This document shows positions 25,153 to 34,147 of a stretch of 52,372 nucleotides of DNA, piece after piece (position 1 is the first letter of the stretch; each line of letters opens with the position of its first letter). The translations under genes and the position numbers were made by a program. Source of the DNA: URNF01 sp045638005. Its GTDB lineage: Bacteria; Bacillota; Clostridia; Oscillospirales; Acutalibacteraceae. The notes beneath the pieces are model-generated. The model made no database searches, was not told where the DNA came from, and saw only the letters and a program-made list of their open reading frames with translations. The stretch covers positions 1 to 52,372 of the forward strand of contig JAZUAN010000001.1 in the NCBI GenBank assembly GCA_045638005.1, in the 5' to 3' direction.

Positions 25153-25486
25153 GGCGTTTTACGACGAACATGGCATCACCGATCCCGCTGTCCGTGCCAT
25201 GGTGATCGCGGGCGGTGAAAAAATTGAGGAATATATCTTGTTCACGATGGGTGAAAAAGAGATGGAACTCACCGAAATGCATGCAGAGGATTTTGTGCTG
25301 CAAGAAGGTCTTGTGCGTGCTGCACTCAACTACGGTTTCCGCCGCGAACTGGAAACAGCATTTTGCACCGATCCCTGCATGGATGAAATTTTGAAATTCT
25401 TGGTTTTCAAGGATACCGGAGAGCGGAAAGAAGTCTCTTTAAGTGAATTTTTTAGCCGTGGCTGTAAACATTGTGTAAAAAACTGA
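25127..25486 (+). CDS. Small protein of unknown function
   Basis: A 119-residue protein with a GTG start inside the end of rluB (26-bp overlap), preceded by GGAAAGGTGG. It begins MITILPADEAFYDEHG and has LQEGLVRAALNYGFRRELE near residue 75, a segment that resembles the C-terminal helix region of GNAT-like proteins; no acetyl-CoA loop is visible. It ends with three Cys in the last third (FCTDPC, GCKHC). Soluble by composition. Not recognised with confidence; the coding call rests on the ribosome site, the coupling and the smooth codon use. Confidence 0.7.
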   Translation: MITILPADEAFYDEHGITDPAVRAMVIAGGEKIEEYILFTMGEKEMELTEMHAEDFVLQEGLVRAALNYGFRRELETAFCTDPCMDEILKFLVFKDTGERKEVSLSEFFSRGCKHCVKN

Positions 25487-25505
25487 TTAAAAGTATAAAA
25501 AAGGC

Positions 25506-25534
25506 TTGTACTTTTCTTTATAATCATGTATAAT
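25506..25534 (+). promoter_or_regulatory. Promoter of the biotin carrier/carboxyltransferase operon
   Basis: TTGTAC, 17-bp spacer, TATAAT; about 53 bp before the first ATG. Confidence 0.75.
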
Positions 25535-25587
25535 GATTTCGATTTGGGTTTTTTATACCCGCAACACACAGGAAAGGATTGTTCAAT

Positions 25588-25962
25588 ATGAAAAAGTTTA
25601 ACATCACTGTCAACGGAACTGCTTATAAAGTTGAGGTAGAAGAGGAAGGCGCTGTCGCTGCTGCTCCGGTAGCCGCACCTGCTGCTCCTGCCGCTCCCGC
25701 TGCTGCGCCTGCTGCTGCGCCCGCTCCTGCTGCCGCCGCGCCCGCCGGTGCTACTGAAGTGACCGCTCCCATGCCCGGCACCATCGTCAATGTGCCCGTG
25801 AAGGCCGGCGACGCTGTTGCTAAGGGTCAGGTGCTCGTGGTATTCGAAGCCATGAAAATGGAGCAGGAAGTTATGGCTCCCTGCGACGGCACCGTTGCTT
25901 CTGTCAATGTAAATCAGGGTGAGACTGTCGAGACCGGCAAACTGTTGCTGACTTTGAACTAA
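25588..25962 (+). CDS. Biotin carboxyl carrier protein
   Basis: Carries carboxybiotin between active sites. The 124-residue protein has an N-terminal strand (KKFNITVNGTAYKVEV), a Pro/Ala-rich swinging linker at about residues 24-52, and a biotinyl domain with the acceptor Lys in EAMKM. The size and linker resemble the gamma/biotin subunits of sodium-pump decarboxylases. The ATG at 25588 follows GGAAAGGA. It is paired with the carboxyltransferase 47 bp downstream. Confidence 0.94.
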   Translation: MKKFNITVNGTAYKVEVEEEGAVAAAPVAAPAAPAAPAAAPAAAPAPAAAAPAGATEVTAPMPGTIVNVPVKAGDAVAKGQVLVVFEAMKMEQEVMAPCDGTVASVNVNQGETVETGKLLLTLN

Positions 25963-26009
25963 ATCGCTCTAAATATTGCAGAAGTCTCTGCCTGAAAGGA
26001 TGAAAATAT

Positions 26010-27422
26010 ATGGCTAAGGTCGGAATTACCGAAACCATTTTGCGTGATGCGCACCAGTCGCTGATCGCTACCCGTATGTCCACCGAGGAAATGCTGCCGG
26101 CATTGGATGCCCTCGATAAGATTGGCTTCCATTCGCTCGAATGCTGGGGCGGTGCTACATTTGATGCTTGCTTGCGCTTTTTGGACGAGGATCCGTGGAC
26201 GCGTCTGCGTACCCTCAAAGAGCACATGCCCAACACGCCCTTGCAGATGCTGTTCCGTGGTCAGAATATGCTTGGTTACCGTCACTACGCTGACGATATC
26301 GTAGAATATTTTGTGCAGAAATCGGTGGCAAACGGTATCGATGTGATCCGTATTTTTGACGCCCTCAATGATATCCGCAACTTGGAAACCTCTATCAAAG
26401 CGGCGAGAAAAGAAAAGGGCGCGCATGTGCAGGTTGCTGTGTGCTACACCACCAGCCCGGTGCATGATATCGAATATTTCGTGAACTATGCGAAGAAATT
26501 AGAAGAAACCGGTGCGGATTCTATCTGTATCAAGGATATGGCGGGTCTGTTGTTGCCGTACGAGACCTACGATCTCGTAAAAGCGATGAAAGAAACCGTG
26601 AAAATCCCGATCCAGTTGCATTCCCACTTTACTGCGGGTATTGCCGATCAGGTGCTGATGAAAGCAATTGAAGCGGGTGCTGATGTAGTGGATACCGCGC
26701 TGTCTCCGCTCGCGATGGGTACTTCTCATCCCGCGACTGAGTCGATGGTCGCTGCCCTTAAGGGCACCGAGTATGATACCGGTCTCGATCTCATTGCGCT
26801 CAACGATGTGAGCAAACATTTCAAGGGCTTGCGCCAGAAATATCTGGAAAGTGGTCTTTTGAATCCCAAGATGTTGGAAGTGGACGCCAACGCTTTGATT
26901 TATCAGGTGCCCGGCGGCATGCTTTCCAACCTCGTCAGCCAGTTGAAGCAAATGGGCAAAGAGGATCAGCTGGAAGAGGTGCTCCTCGAAGTACCGCGTG
27001 TTCGCAAGGATTCCGGTTATCCGCCGCTGGTTACCCCGTCCTCTCAGATCGTCGGTACCCAGGCGGTGCTGAACGTTATCTTGGGCGAACGTTACAAGAA
27101 CGTTACCAAGGAATTCAGGGGTCTTGTTCGTGGCGAATATGGTTCTAACCCTGCCCCCATTGATCCTGAGTTCCGTAAGATGATCATCGGTGATGAAGAG
27201 CCGATTGATTGCCGTCCTGCAGATCTGATCGCTCCCGAACTGGACAAGATGCGTGAAGAGGTTGCTGCTATGGGCGATCTCATCGAGCAGGAAGAGGACG
27301 TGCTGACCTACGCACAGTTCGGTCAGGTTGCGACCAAATTCTTCGAAAAACGCGCACAGATTAAAGAGTTTGGCGATCCCAACGGCTTCCATACCGACGA
27401 GATCATTGTGACTGCTGAATAA
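26010..27422 (+). CDS. oadA: Carboxyltransferase subunit, oxaloacetate decarboxylase alpha / PycB type
   Basis: Moves a carboxyl group between biotin and an alpha-keto acid, in practice oxaloacetate/pyruvate. The 470 residues comprise a TIM-barrel DRE-TIM domain starting ETILRDAHQSL, with metal ligands in LRDAHQ and LHSHFT, the ECWGGATFD motif near residue 45, KDMAGLL, and the C-terminal PYC_OADA domain (from about residue 300, VPGGMLSNL). It has no attached biotin domain; the carrier is the gene before it. No membrane beta subunit (OadB) or biotin carboxylase lies in the window, so decarboxylase pump and two-subunit pyruvate carboxylase remain both possible. Confidence 0.9.
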   Translation: MAKVGITETILRDAHQSLIATRMSTEEMLPALDALDKIGFHSLECWGGATFDACLRFLDEDPWTRLRTLKEHMPNTPLQMLFRGQNMLGYRHYADDIVEYFVQKSVANGIDVIRIFDALNDIRNLETSIKAARKEKGAHVQVAVCYTTSPVHDIEYFVNYAKKLEETGADSICIKDMAGLLLPYETYDLVKAMKETVKIPIQLHSHFTAGIADQVLMKAIEAGADVVDTALSPLAMGTSHPATESMVAALKGTEYDTGLDLIALNDVSKHFKGLRQKYLESGLLNPKMLEVDANALIYQVPGGMLSNLVSQLKQMGKEDQLEEVLLEVPRVRKDSGYPPLVTPSSQIVGTQAVLNVILGERYKNVTKEFRGLVRGEYGSNPAPIDPEFRKMIIGDEEPIDCRPADLIAPELDKMREEVAAMGDLIEQEEDVLTYAQFGQVATKFFEKRAQIKEFGDPNGFHTDEIIVTAE

Positions 27423-27427
27423 TGCAC

Positions 27428-27468
27428 AAAAAATCCCGCAATACGTGAGTGTTGCGGGATTTTTTTTT
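27428..27468. terminator. Intrinsic terminator of the carboxyltransferase operon
   Basis: AAAAAATCCCGCAA and TTGCGGGATTTTTT pair around a 10-nt loop, followed by more T. Confidence 0.94.
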
Positions 27469-27488
27469 ATTTTTATGCCTTGAATTCC

Positions 27489-27518
27489 TTGACAGTATCA
27501 TGTAAAAACTGGTAGAAT
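27489..27518 (+). promoter_or_regulatory. Promoter of the yicC-remA-gmk-rpoZ operon
   Basis: TTGACA, 18-bp spacer, TAGAAT; about 42 bp before the yicC start. Confidence 0.7.
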
Positions 27519-27559
27519 AATATGAATAGTAATAGTATCTCCAAAGGAGATGAGTTTTG

Positions 27560-28438
27560 ATGATTAGAAGCATGACCGGCTACGGTCGTGATGAACAGCA
27601 GCTCGACGGTATGAATATCATCGTTGAACTGAAATCGGTCAACCACAGATACTTTGAATACGGATCTCGTCTGCCGTATGCATATGGCTTTTTGGATGAA
27701 CGGCTTAAAAAGTTTTTGCAAAGTCGCATTAGCCGCGGCAAGGTGGATATTTCCGTTTGGATTCAAACGGTGGATGCTCCCGGTAGCGAGGTGACAGTCA
27801 ATTTTGATCTCGCTGAAGGCTATGTGAAGGCGATGCGCGAAATGGCAGAACGCCTCGGTTTGCGTGATGATATTTCGGTGACCGCGCTTTCTCGCTATCC
27901 CGATATTCTCACCGTTACCAAAGCGGCGGCGGATGAGGAAGCCATTTGGGCAGCGGTTGAGAAGGTTGCCGCCGGCGCGGTGGATAAATTTACCGCTATG
28001 CGTGAACGCGAAGGCGAAAAGTTGCGGGATGATATCCTCTCCCGTGCCGACACCATTCTTGCCGCCGTTGGAGAGATTGAGAAGCGTTCTCCCGAAACTG
28101 TACGGTTGCACATGGAAAAGGTGGAGGCGCGTATGCGGGAACTGTTGGACGGCGCTGCGGTAGACGAACAGCGTCTGCTGACCGAAGCGGCTATCTTTGC
28201 CGATAAGGTTGCAGTGGCTGAAGAAACCGTCCGCTTGCGCAGCCATATTGATCAACTGCGGCAGATGCTGTCGGGTGATGATTCTATCGGCAGAAAACTG
28301 GATTTCCTTGTGCAGGAAATGAACCGAGAGATCAACACCACCGGCTCTAAAGCGCAGGATGCGGAAATGGCACGTATTGTGGTGGATGTGAAAGCCGAGA
28401 TCGAAAAGATCCGTGAACAGATACAAAACATCGAGTAA
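27560..28438 (+). CDS. YicC/YloC family endoribonuclease
   Basis: A 292-residue RNA-cleaving protein family. The N-terminal IRSMTGYGR and ELKSVNHRY motifs and the C-terminal DFLVQEMNREINTTGSKAQD are the signatures at both ends. The middle is a charged coiled coil. ATG follows AAAGGAG by 11 bp. The order yicC-remA-gmk-rpoZ-priA-def-fmt is the standard Firmicute arrangement. Confidence 0.94.
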   Translation: MIRSMTGYGRDEQQLDGMNIIVELKSVNHRYFEYGSRLPYAYGFLDERLKKFLQSRISRGKVDISVWIQTVDAPGSEVTVNFDLAEGYVKAMREMAERLGLRDDISVTALSRYPDILTVTKAAADEEAIWAAVEKVAAGAVDKFTAMREREGEKLRDDILSRADTILAAVGEIEKRSPETVRLHMEKVEARMRELLDGAAVDEQRLLTEAAIFADKVAVAEETVRLRSHIDQLRQMLSGDDSIGRKLDFLVQEMNREINTTGSKAQDAEMARIVVDVKAEIEKIREQIQNIE

Positions 28439-28456
28439 TTCCGCGGAGGGGAAAGC

Positions 28457-28726
28457 ATGAAACTGATCAACATCGGATTTGGCAACATGGTGTCCGCAAA
28501 TCGTTTAGTTGCGATCGTCAGTCCCGAATCGGCACCCATTAAGCGTATCATTCAGGATGCAAAGGATCGTGGCACGCTGATCGACGCCACCTATGGCAGA
28601 CGCACCCGCGCGGTGCTTATCACCGACAGTGACCATGTGGTATTGTCTGCGGTGCAGCCCGAAACGGTTGCTAACCGTCTAAGCGTGGACGATGATGTGG
28701 AGGAGGAGCTGTCCGAGAATGAATAA
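28457..28726 (+). CDS. remA: Extracellular matrix regulator RemA family (DUF370)
   Basis: Small DNA-binding regulator; in Bacillus it activates biofilm matrix genes and osmoprotection. The 89 residues contain INIGFGNMVSANR, IVSPESAPIKR and DATYGRRTRAV, the conserved core. A GGAGGGG ribosome site precedes the ATG. Its TAA overlaps the gmk ATG (ATGAATAA). Function in this organism is inferred; the family is also widespread in species without that matrix. Confidence 0.93.
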   Translation: MKLINIGFGNMVSANRLVAIVSPESAPIKRIIQDAKDRGTLIDATYGRRTRAVLITDSDHVVLSAVQPETVANRLSVDDDVEEELSENE

Positions 28727-29330
28727 GCGTGGTATGCTCATCATTTTGTCCGGTCCGTCCGGCTGCGGAAAAGGCACCGTTTTGAAAGCCTTGCTTGAAA
28801 AACGCGAGGATACGGTGGTATCCGTTTCGGTAACCACCCGCGCACCGCGTGTCGGCGAAGAGGATGGGGTGCATTATTTCTTCCGTTCGCGGGCAGACTT
28901 TGAGCAGATGATCCAAAACAGAGAACTGTTGGAATATGCCGAATACAACGGCAATTATTACGGCACGCCCTTGCCGCCGCTCAACGCGTGGTTGGACGAA
29001 GGTAAGAATGTGGTGCTGGAAATTGAGGTGCAGGGCGCTGAAAAGGTAATGCAAAGGTTACCTGAAGCGGTTTCCATTTTTATCATTCCGCCCTCAATGG
29101 AAAATTTGGAGAAACGCCTGCGCGGGCGCGGTACCGAGACCGAAGAGGTTATTTTGGGTCGCCTCGCAGCTGCAAAACGCGAGTTTGAAGCAGCAAGGCT
29201 TTATCAATACATCGTTTGCAACGATGAAATCGAAAACGCTGTTGAGCAGATCGAAACGATCCTCAAAGCGGAAACCATGCGTTATGAACGAATGAAAAAT
29301 ACTTTAACGGAGGTAGAAAAATCATGTTAA
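28719..29330 (+). CDS. gmk: Guanylate kinase
   Basis: Phosphorylates GMP to GDP, downstream of the purine pathway. The 203 residues carry the P-loop LSGPSGCGKGT, TTRAPRVGEEDGVHY (GMP-binding) and YGTPL. The start at 28719 overlaps remA by 8 bp and has a GGAGGAG ribosome site; the upstream extension within remA is a shadow. It overlaps rpoZ by 7 bp. Confidence 0.97.
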   Translation: MNKRGMLIILSGPSGCGKGTVLKALLEKREDTVVSVSVTTRAPRVGEEDGVHYFFRSRADFEQMIQNRELLEYAEYNGNYYGTPLPPLNAWLDEGKNVVLEIEVQGAEKVMQRLPEAVSIFIIPPSMENLEKRLRGRGTETEEVILGRLAAAKREFEAARLYQYIVCNDEIENAVEQIETILKAETMRYERMKNTLTEVEKSC

Positions 29331-29527
29331 AACCGACCGATATTGAAGAATTGCAGGGCAAGAACAGCCGCTATGCTGTTGTTATCGGCGTTGCCAAACG
29401 CGCCAGAGAGATCTCTGAGGAAGCACAGAATAACGGTGAAATCATCACCGAAAAAACCGTGAGCCTTGCTATTGACGATTTCAAAAAAGGCGAATGCAAA
29501 CTGCTGGTACCGGATGTAGAGGACTAA
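29324..29527 (+). CDS. rpoZ: RNA polymerase omega subunit
   Basis: Helps assemble RNA polymerase. The 67 residues contain NSRYAVVIGVAKRAREI, the omega core, and KTVSLAIDDF. It starts in the last codons of gmk with a GGAGG ribosome site, the usual gmk-rpoZ coupling. Confidence 0.95.
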   Translation: MLKPTDIEELQGKNSRYAVVIGVAKRAREISEEAQNNGEIITEKTVSLAIDDFKKGECKLLVPDVED

Positions 29528-29562
29528 ACATCGGTAAAATTTACACTAAGAGGTGAAAAAGG

Positions 29563-32031
29563 ATGCTTGGAACAACGGTTGTGCAGATAGCGGTTGATCA
29601 AGCGTCCTTTTACTTTGATCGACCGTACAGTTACACAGTACCGACCGCCCTTAAAAATAAGGCGCAGGTGGGTTGCCGTGTGATGGTGCCGTTCGGTGGC
29701 GGCAACCGCCGTCGGCAGGGTATTATTTTGTCTACGGAAACCCCTGCTGATCTTCCCAAAAGTTTAAAACCAGTAGAAGCGGTGTTGGATGAAACACCGC
29801 TTTTGTCCAAAGAATTGTTAAATCTTGCGCTGTGGCTAAAAGAACGCACTTTTTCCACCACTTTTGACTGTGTGCGCGCTATGCTGCCCACGGGGCTGTA
29901 TATGCGTATTAAAACGGTGTTTCGCGCGGCGATTGACATTCCGCCCGAAAAGCTGGAACTGCTCACCACCGCCGAAAAACAGGTGCTGACCTTCATATCC
30001 CGCTGTCCTGATGGTGCCGACGGTGATACCTTGCTGAAAAAATGCGGTGTCGCGGAAAATGCACCGGAAGTACGCAGTCTTTTGCAAAAGGAGATACTGT
30101 TCCGTGCGGATGGTGCTTTCCGTAATACGGGGGATGCCACCGTGCGTATGATCCGTTTGACTGCTGATGGTGAAAACTGGCAGGAGTCGGGGGCGGAAAA
30201 ACTCACCGACCGCCAAAAATCGGTGATAAATCTTTTGCAGGATGTCGGCTGTGCCTCCCTCAAAGAGGTCTGTTATTTCTCATCGGTCACCAAGGCAGTC
30301 ACCGATGCACTTGTAAAAAAGAAACTTGCATTTTATTATGATGCGGAGGTGCTGCGCTCACCGTACGAGAGCACCGGAAAACAACCGCAAATCGTCTCCT
30401 CTCAATTGAACACGGAGCAACAAAGAGCATTTGATACCCTGCAAAACCTATACGCGGGCGGCAAAGCCGCCGCGGCACTTTTATACGGCGTTACCGGTAG
30501 CGGCAAAACGCAGGTATATATGAATTTGATAGATCGGGTGGTAAAGGACGGCAAACAAGCCATTGTTATGGTACCGGAAATCTCCCTCACCCCTCAAATG
30601 ATGGAACTGTTCTTAAAACGCTACGGCAGCCGCGTTGCGGTACTGCACAGTGGTCTTTCCATCGGCGAACGGATGGATGAATGGAAACGCATCCGCAGGG
30701 GAGAAGCACAGATCGTAGTGGGCACCCGCTCCGCCGTATTTGCCCCTTGCGAAAATCTTGCTCTTATCATTATGGACGAGGAGCAGGAACATACTTATAA
30801 ATCTGAGAGCTCACCGCGTTATCATGCGCGTGATGTGGCGAAATACCGATGCGCACAGCATGACGCGTTGTTAGTATTCGCTTCTGCTACTCCGTCTGCG
30901 GAATCATATCTCGCTGCCCAAAGCGGGAGATACACCCTTTGCACGCTGGAAAACCGCTTTGGAGATACAGCGTTACCCGCGGTGGAAGTGGTGGATATGC
31001 GCGGGGAAGAGTTGGGCGCTGAAAGCATTGGTGAGACCCTTACCCGTGAAATGCGTGAAACGCTGGATGCCGGTCAGCAGGTGATCTTGCTGCTTAACCG
31101 CCGCGGTTTTCACACACACATTTCTTGCCGTTCCTGCGGGTATGTATTTACCTGCCCTTCTTGTAGTATTTCTATGACCTATCACCGCGCCAATCGCAGA
31201 CTTCTGTGTCATTATTGCGGCCACATGGAAGAACCTTCTGCCAAATGTCCGCAATGCGGCTCGGATAAGATCCGTTACAGTGGTTTGGGCACCCAACGAG
31301 TGGAAGAAGAATTGGAAGAAAAGTTCCCCGGTGTATCGGTGCTGCGTATGGATGCGGATACCACTATGTCTCGCATGTCCTATGAACAGAAATTCAAGGA
31401 TTTTGCAAACGGTAAATATCGAATTATGATCGGTACCCAAATGGTGGCAAAAGGTCTCGATTTCCCGAAAGTAGGATTGGTCGGCGTGCTGTCGGCGGAT
31501 CAATCGCTGTATAGTGCCGATTACCGCTCGTTTGAAACCACCTTCGCGTTACTCACCCAAGTGGTGGGACGCGCGGGCAGACGTGATACCCCTGGCAAAG
31601 CGGTCATCCAGACCTATGTGCCGGAAAACTATGTAATAGAATTAGCAGCAAAACAAGATTATCCCGCTTTTTACGAAACAGAGATCACAAGCAGAAAGCT
31701 GATGAAATACCCGCCGTATGCGGATCTGTGTATGTTTGGATTTGTCGGTGTGATGGAAAAAGCGGTAGCGGATGCGGCGGACAGATTTTTGTCGCAGTTG
31801 CATACGCTTGCAACAGGCGAATATAAGGATGTACCGCTGATTGCTTTAGATCCCACACCTGCGGCGGTAGCGAGGGTGTCGGGGAAATATAGATATAAAC
31901 TGATTATCAAAACCAAAAATACCGCTCGTATGCGGGAGATGGTGGGACGGCTTTTGACTGAATTTTCCAAAGCGCCCGAGAATAAAGCTATTACCGTGTA
32001 CGCGGATATTCATCCTGTAAACCTACTATAA
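29563..32031 (+). CDS. priA: Primosomal replication-restart helicase PriA
   Basis: Restarts stalled replication forks as a 3'-5' helicase. The 822 residues have an N-terminal DNA-binding domain (about 1-110), a Walker A (GVTGSGKTQVY, near residue 312), the DEEQ box (DEEQEHTYK), paired zinc knuckles with eight Cys (CRSCG, CPSC, CHYCG, CPQCG near 520-565), and the helicase C-terminal motif QVVGRAGR. ATG follows AGGTGAAAAAGG. All motifs intact. Confidence 0.97.
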   Translation: MLGTTVVQIAVDQASFYFDRPYSYTVPTALKNKAQVGCRVMVPFGGGNRRRQGIILSTETPADLPKSLKPVEAVLDETPLLSKELLNLALWLKERTFSTTFDCVRAMLPTGLYMRIKTVFRAAIDIPPEKLELLTTAEKQVLTFISRCPDGADGDTLLKKCGVAENAPEVRSLLQKEILFRADGAFRNTGDATVRMIRLTADGENWQESGAEKLTDRQKSVINLLQDVGCASLKEVCYFSSVTKAVTDALVKKKLAFYYDAEVLRSPYESTGKQPQIVSSQLNTEQQRAFDTLQNLYAGGKAAAALLYGVTGSGKTQVYMNLIDRVVKDGKQAIVMVPEISLTPQMMELFLKRYGSRVAVLHSGLSIGERMDEWKRIRRGEAQIVVGTRSAVFAPCENLALIIMDEEQEHTYKSESSPRYHARDVAKYRCAQHDALLVFASATPSAESYLAAQSGRYTLCTLENRFGDTALPAVEVVDMRGEELGAESIGETLTREMRETLDAGQQVILLLNRRGFHTHISCRSCGYVFTCPSCSISMTYHRANRRLLCHYCGHMEEPSAKCPQCGSDKIRYSGLGTQRVEEELEEKFPGVSVLRMDADTTMSRMSYEQKFKDFANGKYRIMIGTQMVAKGLDFPKVGLVGVLSADQSLYSADYRSFETTFALLTQVVGRAGRRDTPGKAVIQTYVPENYVIELAAKQDYPAFYETEITSRKLMKYPPYADLCMFGFVGVMEKAVADAADRFLSQLHTLATGEYKDVPLIALDPTPAAVARVSGKYRYKLIIKTKNTARMREMVGRLLTEFSKAPENKAITVYADIHPVNLL

Positions 32032-32045
32032 TATTGGAGGACAAC

Positions 32046-32510
32046 ATGGCTATTCGAAATATTTTGAACGAAAGTGATCCGATTTTGCATAAAGTCTGCC
32101 GTCCGGTAGAAAATTTTGATGAGCGTCTGTGGCAGCTTTTGGACGATATGAAGGATACCCTTGCAAAAGCGCAGGGCGTCGGTCTTGCAGGCCCGCAGGT
32201 GGGTATGTTGCGCCGCTTGTTCATCATGGACGTGGGAGACGGACTTATTGAATGTATCAATCCGAAAATTTTAGAGGAGAACGGTGTACAGGAATGTGTG
32301 GAAGGCTGTCTTTCCAGTCCCGGCGAATACGGCCTTGTTAACCGCCCGCAAACGGTAAAGCTGCAAGCGCAGGACAGAAACGGTAAATTCTTTATTATTA
32401 CCGCTTCCGATTTGAAAGCACAGTGTATTTCTCATGAAACCGATCATTTGGACGGCGTGTTGTTCAAAACAAAGGTGACCCGCATGCTGCGACCTGATGA
32501 ATTGAAATGA
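32046..32510 (+). CDS. def: Peptide deformylase
   Basis: Removes the formyl group from new proteins. The 154 residues carry the three motifs GVGLAGPQVG, EGCLS and HETDH (metal ligands Cys and two His). The ATG at 32046 follows TTGGAGG; a frame open 4 codons earlier lacks a better site. Paired with fmt, which makes the formylated initiator. Confidence 0.96.
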   Translation: MAIRNILNESDPILHKVCRPVENFDERLWQLLDDMKDTLAKAQGVGLAGPQVGMLRRLFIMDVGDGLIECINPKILEENGVQECVEGCLSSPGEYGLVNRPQTVKLQAQDRNGKFFIITASDLKAQCISHETDHLDGVLFKTKVTRMLRPDELK

Positions 32511-32523
32511 GGATGGATGTCAC

Positions 32524-33447
32524 ATGAAAGTTATATTTATGGGCACACCGGATTTCGCTGTGCCGTCTATGGAACGCTTGCTGCAAGACGGACATGACAT
32601 CGTACTTGCGGTGACGCAGGAGGATAAACCCAAGGGAAGACACCAGGTGCTCACTCTGCCGCCTGTAAAGGAATGTGCCTTGCAGCACGGCATTCCGGTG
32701 TTGCAGCCTAAAACCCTCAAAAGCGATGAGGTATATGAGGCGTTAAAAGCGGTAAACGCCGACGTCATCGCTGTGGTGGCATACGGTAAGATCCTGCCGC
32801 CGCGTGTTTTGGAAATGACTAAGTACGGCGCCATCAATGTGCACGGCTCTCTGCTGCCGAAATACCGTGGTTCCGCCCCTATTCAATGGGCGGTGCTAAA
32901 CGGCGATGCCGTCTCGGGCGTGACCACGCAGCAAATGAACGAAGGAATCGATACGGGTGACATCCTGCTGATGTCCGAGCGCGCCATACCCGAAGATATG
33001 ACCGCAGGCGAGCTGTTTGACGCGTTATGTGAAGACGGTGCTGCGTTGTTATCCGAAACAATGAAACGGCTGGAAGCAGGTACCCTCACTCCGCAAAAAC
33101 AAAATGAAGCGGACGCGTCGTATATTTCGATGTTGGATAAATCTATGTGCCCGCTGGATTTTTCCAAACCTGCACGAGTGTTGCATAACCAGGTGCGCGG
33201 TCTGCATCCGTGGCCGGTGGCAACCTGCTTGCTTTTAGAAACACAACTGAAAATTCACAAGACCCGTGTCGGGGGCACGGCGAACGGAGAACCTGGCAAG
33301 GTGGTTGCCTTGTCACCGTTGACCGTTGCCTGCGGCGACGGAAAAGCACTGGAAATCTTAGAATTGCAAGCCCCCGGCTCCCGCCGCATGGCGGCTGAGG
33401 ATTTCTTGCGCGGGCATCCTATTGCTATTGGAACTTTCTTAAAATAA
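32524..33447 (+). CDS. fmt: Methionyl-tRNA formyltransferase
   Basis: Formylates initiator Met-tRNA with 10-formyl-THF. The 307 residues begin KVIFMGTPDFAVPS and carry NVHGSLLPKYRGSAPI with the catalytic Asn-His, followed by GIDTGDIL. The C-terminal OB-like domain begins near residue 210. A second consumer of the folate made by fhs. Located 13 bp after def. Confidence 0.97.
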   Translation: MKVIFMGTPDFAVPSMERLLQDGHDIVLAVTQEDKPKGRHQVLTLPPVKECALQHGIPVLQPKTLKSDEVYEALKAVNADVIAVVAYGKILPPRVLEMTKYGAINVHGSLLPKYRGSAPIQWAVLNGDAVSGVTTQQMNEGIDTGDILLMSERAIPEDMTAGELFDALCEDGAALLSETMKRLEAGTLTPQKQNEADASYISMLDKSMCPLDFSKPARVLHNQVRGLHPWPVATCLLLETQLKIHKTRVGGTANGEPGKVVALSPLTVACGDGKALEILELQAPGSRRMAAEDFLRGHPIAIGTFLK

Positions 33448-33463
33448 AAAAGGAGATCTGTGG

Positions 33464-34147
33464 ATGTATTACTATCTTTTACTGGTCGTTCCTGCGCTGA
33501 TAGTTGCAGCATGGGCACAGTATAAAGTGAAATCTACCTTCAGCAAATACAGTCAATATTCCACCGCCGCCGGTATGACCGGTATGGAGGCGAGCGGTAT
33601 TATTCAGCGCGCGAACGGTATTTCCGTGCCGGTACAAGAGGTGGCGGGTGAACTTACCGACCACTATAATCCCAAGACGGACACCATCCATTTGTCCGCT
33701 CCTGTATACGGCGTCAATTCCATTGCCGCTGTGGGTGTTGCGGCGCATGAAACGGGACATGCTTTGCAGTATGCGCATGGGTATGCCCCCATTCGTTTTC
33801 GTATGGCGTTGGTACCGGTGACCAACTTTTCCGCCTCTATTTCACCGCTTTTTATCATGTTCGGACTGCTTGCGGGCATGGAAATGCTGCTGTATATCGG
33901 CATCGCGTTGTTTAGCGTTTCGGTGTTGTTTCAGTTGGTGACCCTGCCGGTGGAATTTAATGCCAGCAGACGTGCTGTGGTCGCTTTGCAGGAGAGTAAT
34001 CGGTTTACGGAAGAGGAATTAAAAGGTGTCAAAAAGGTGCTGACTGCTGCGGCAATGACCTATGTGGCAGCTCTGCTTGTATCGCTGATGAATTTGTTGC
34101 GCTTGATCTTGATAGCGTCGGGGCGCAGCAATCGGAGGGGACGCTGA
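33464..34147 (+). CDS. YugP-family membrane zinc metallopeptidase
   Basis: The 227-residue protein starts with a membrane helix (YYLLLVVPALIVAAWA) and carries HETGHALQYAHGY, an HExxH zinc site, near residue 96. Two to three more hydrophobic helices follow (about 118-150 and 190-215). The motif NASRRAV is typical of the YugP family. Substrate unknown. The gene sits between fmt and rsmB as in many Clostridia. Its TGA overlaps the rsmB ATG by one base. Confidence 0.9.
   Translation: MYYYLLLVVPALIVAAWAQYKVKSTFSKYSQYSTAAGMTGMEASGIIQRANGISVPVQEVAGELTDHYNPKTDTIHLSAPVYGVNSIAAVGVAAHETGHALQYAHGYAPIRFRMALVPVTNFSASISPLFIMFGLLAGMEMLLYIGIALFSVSVLFQLVTLPVEFNASRRAVVALQESNRFTEEELKGVKKVLTAAAMTYVAALLVSLMNLLRLILIASGRSNRRGR

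Noticed and set aside
25640..25740. Ala/Pro repeat as a DNA repeat element
   Set aside because: The GCTGCTCCTGC-like repeats encode the flexible linker of the biotin carrier, a normal family feature.
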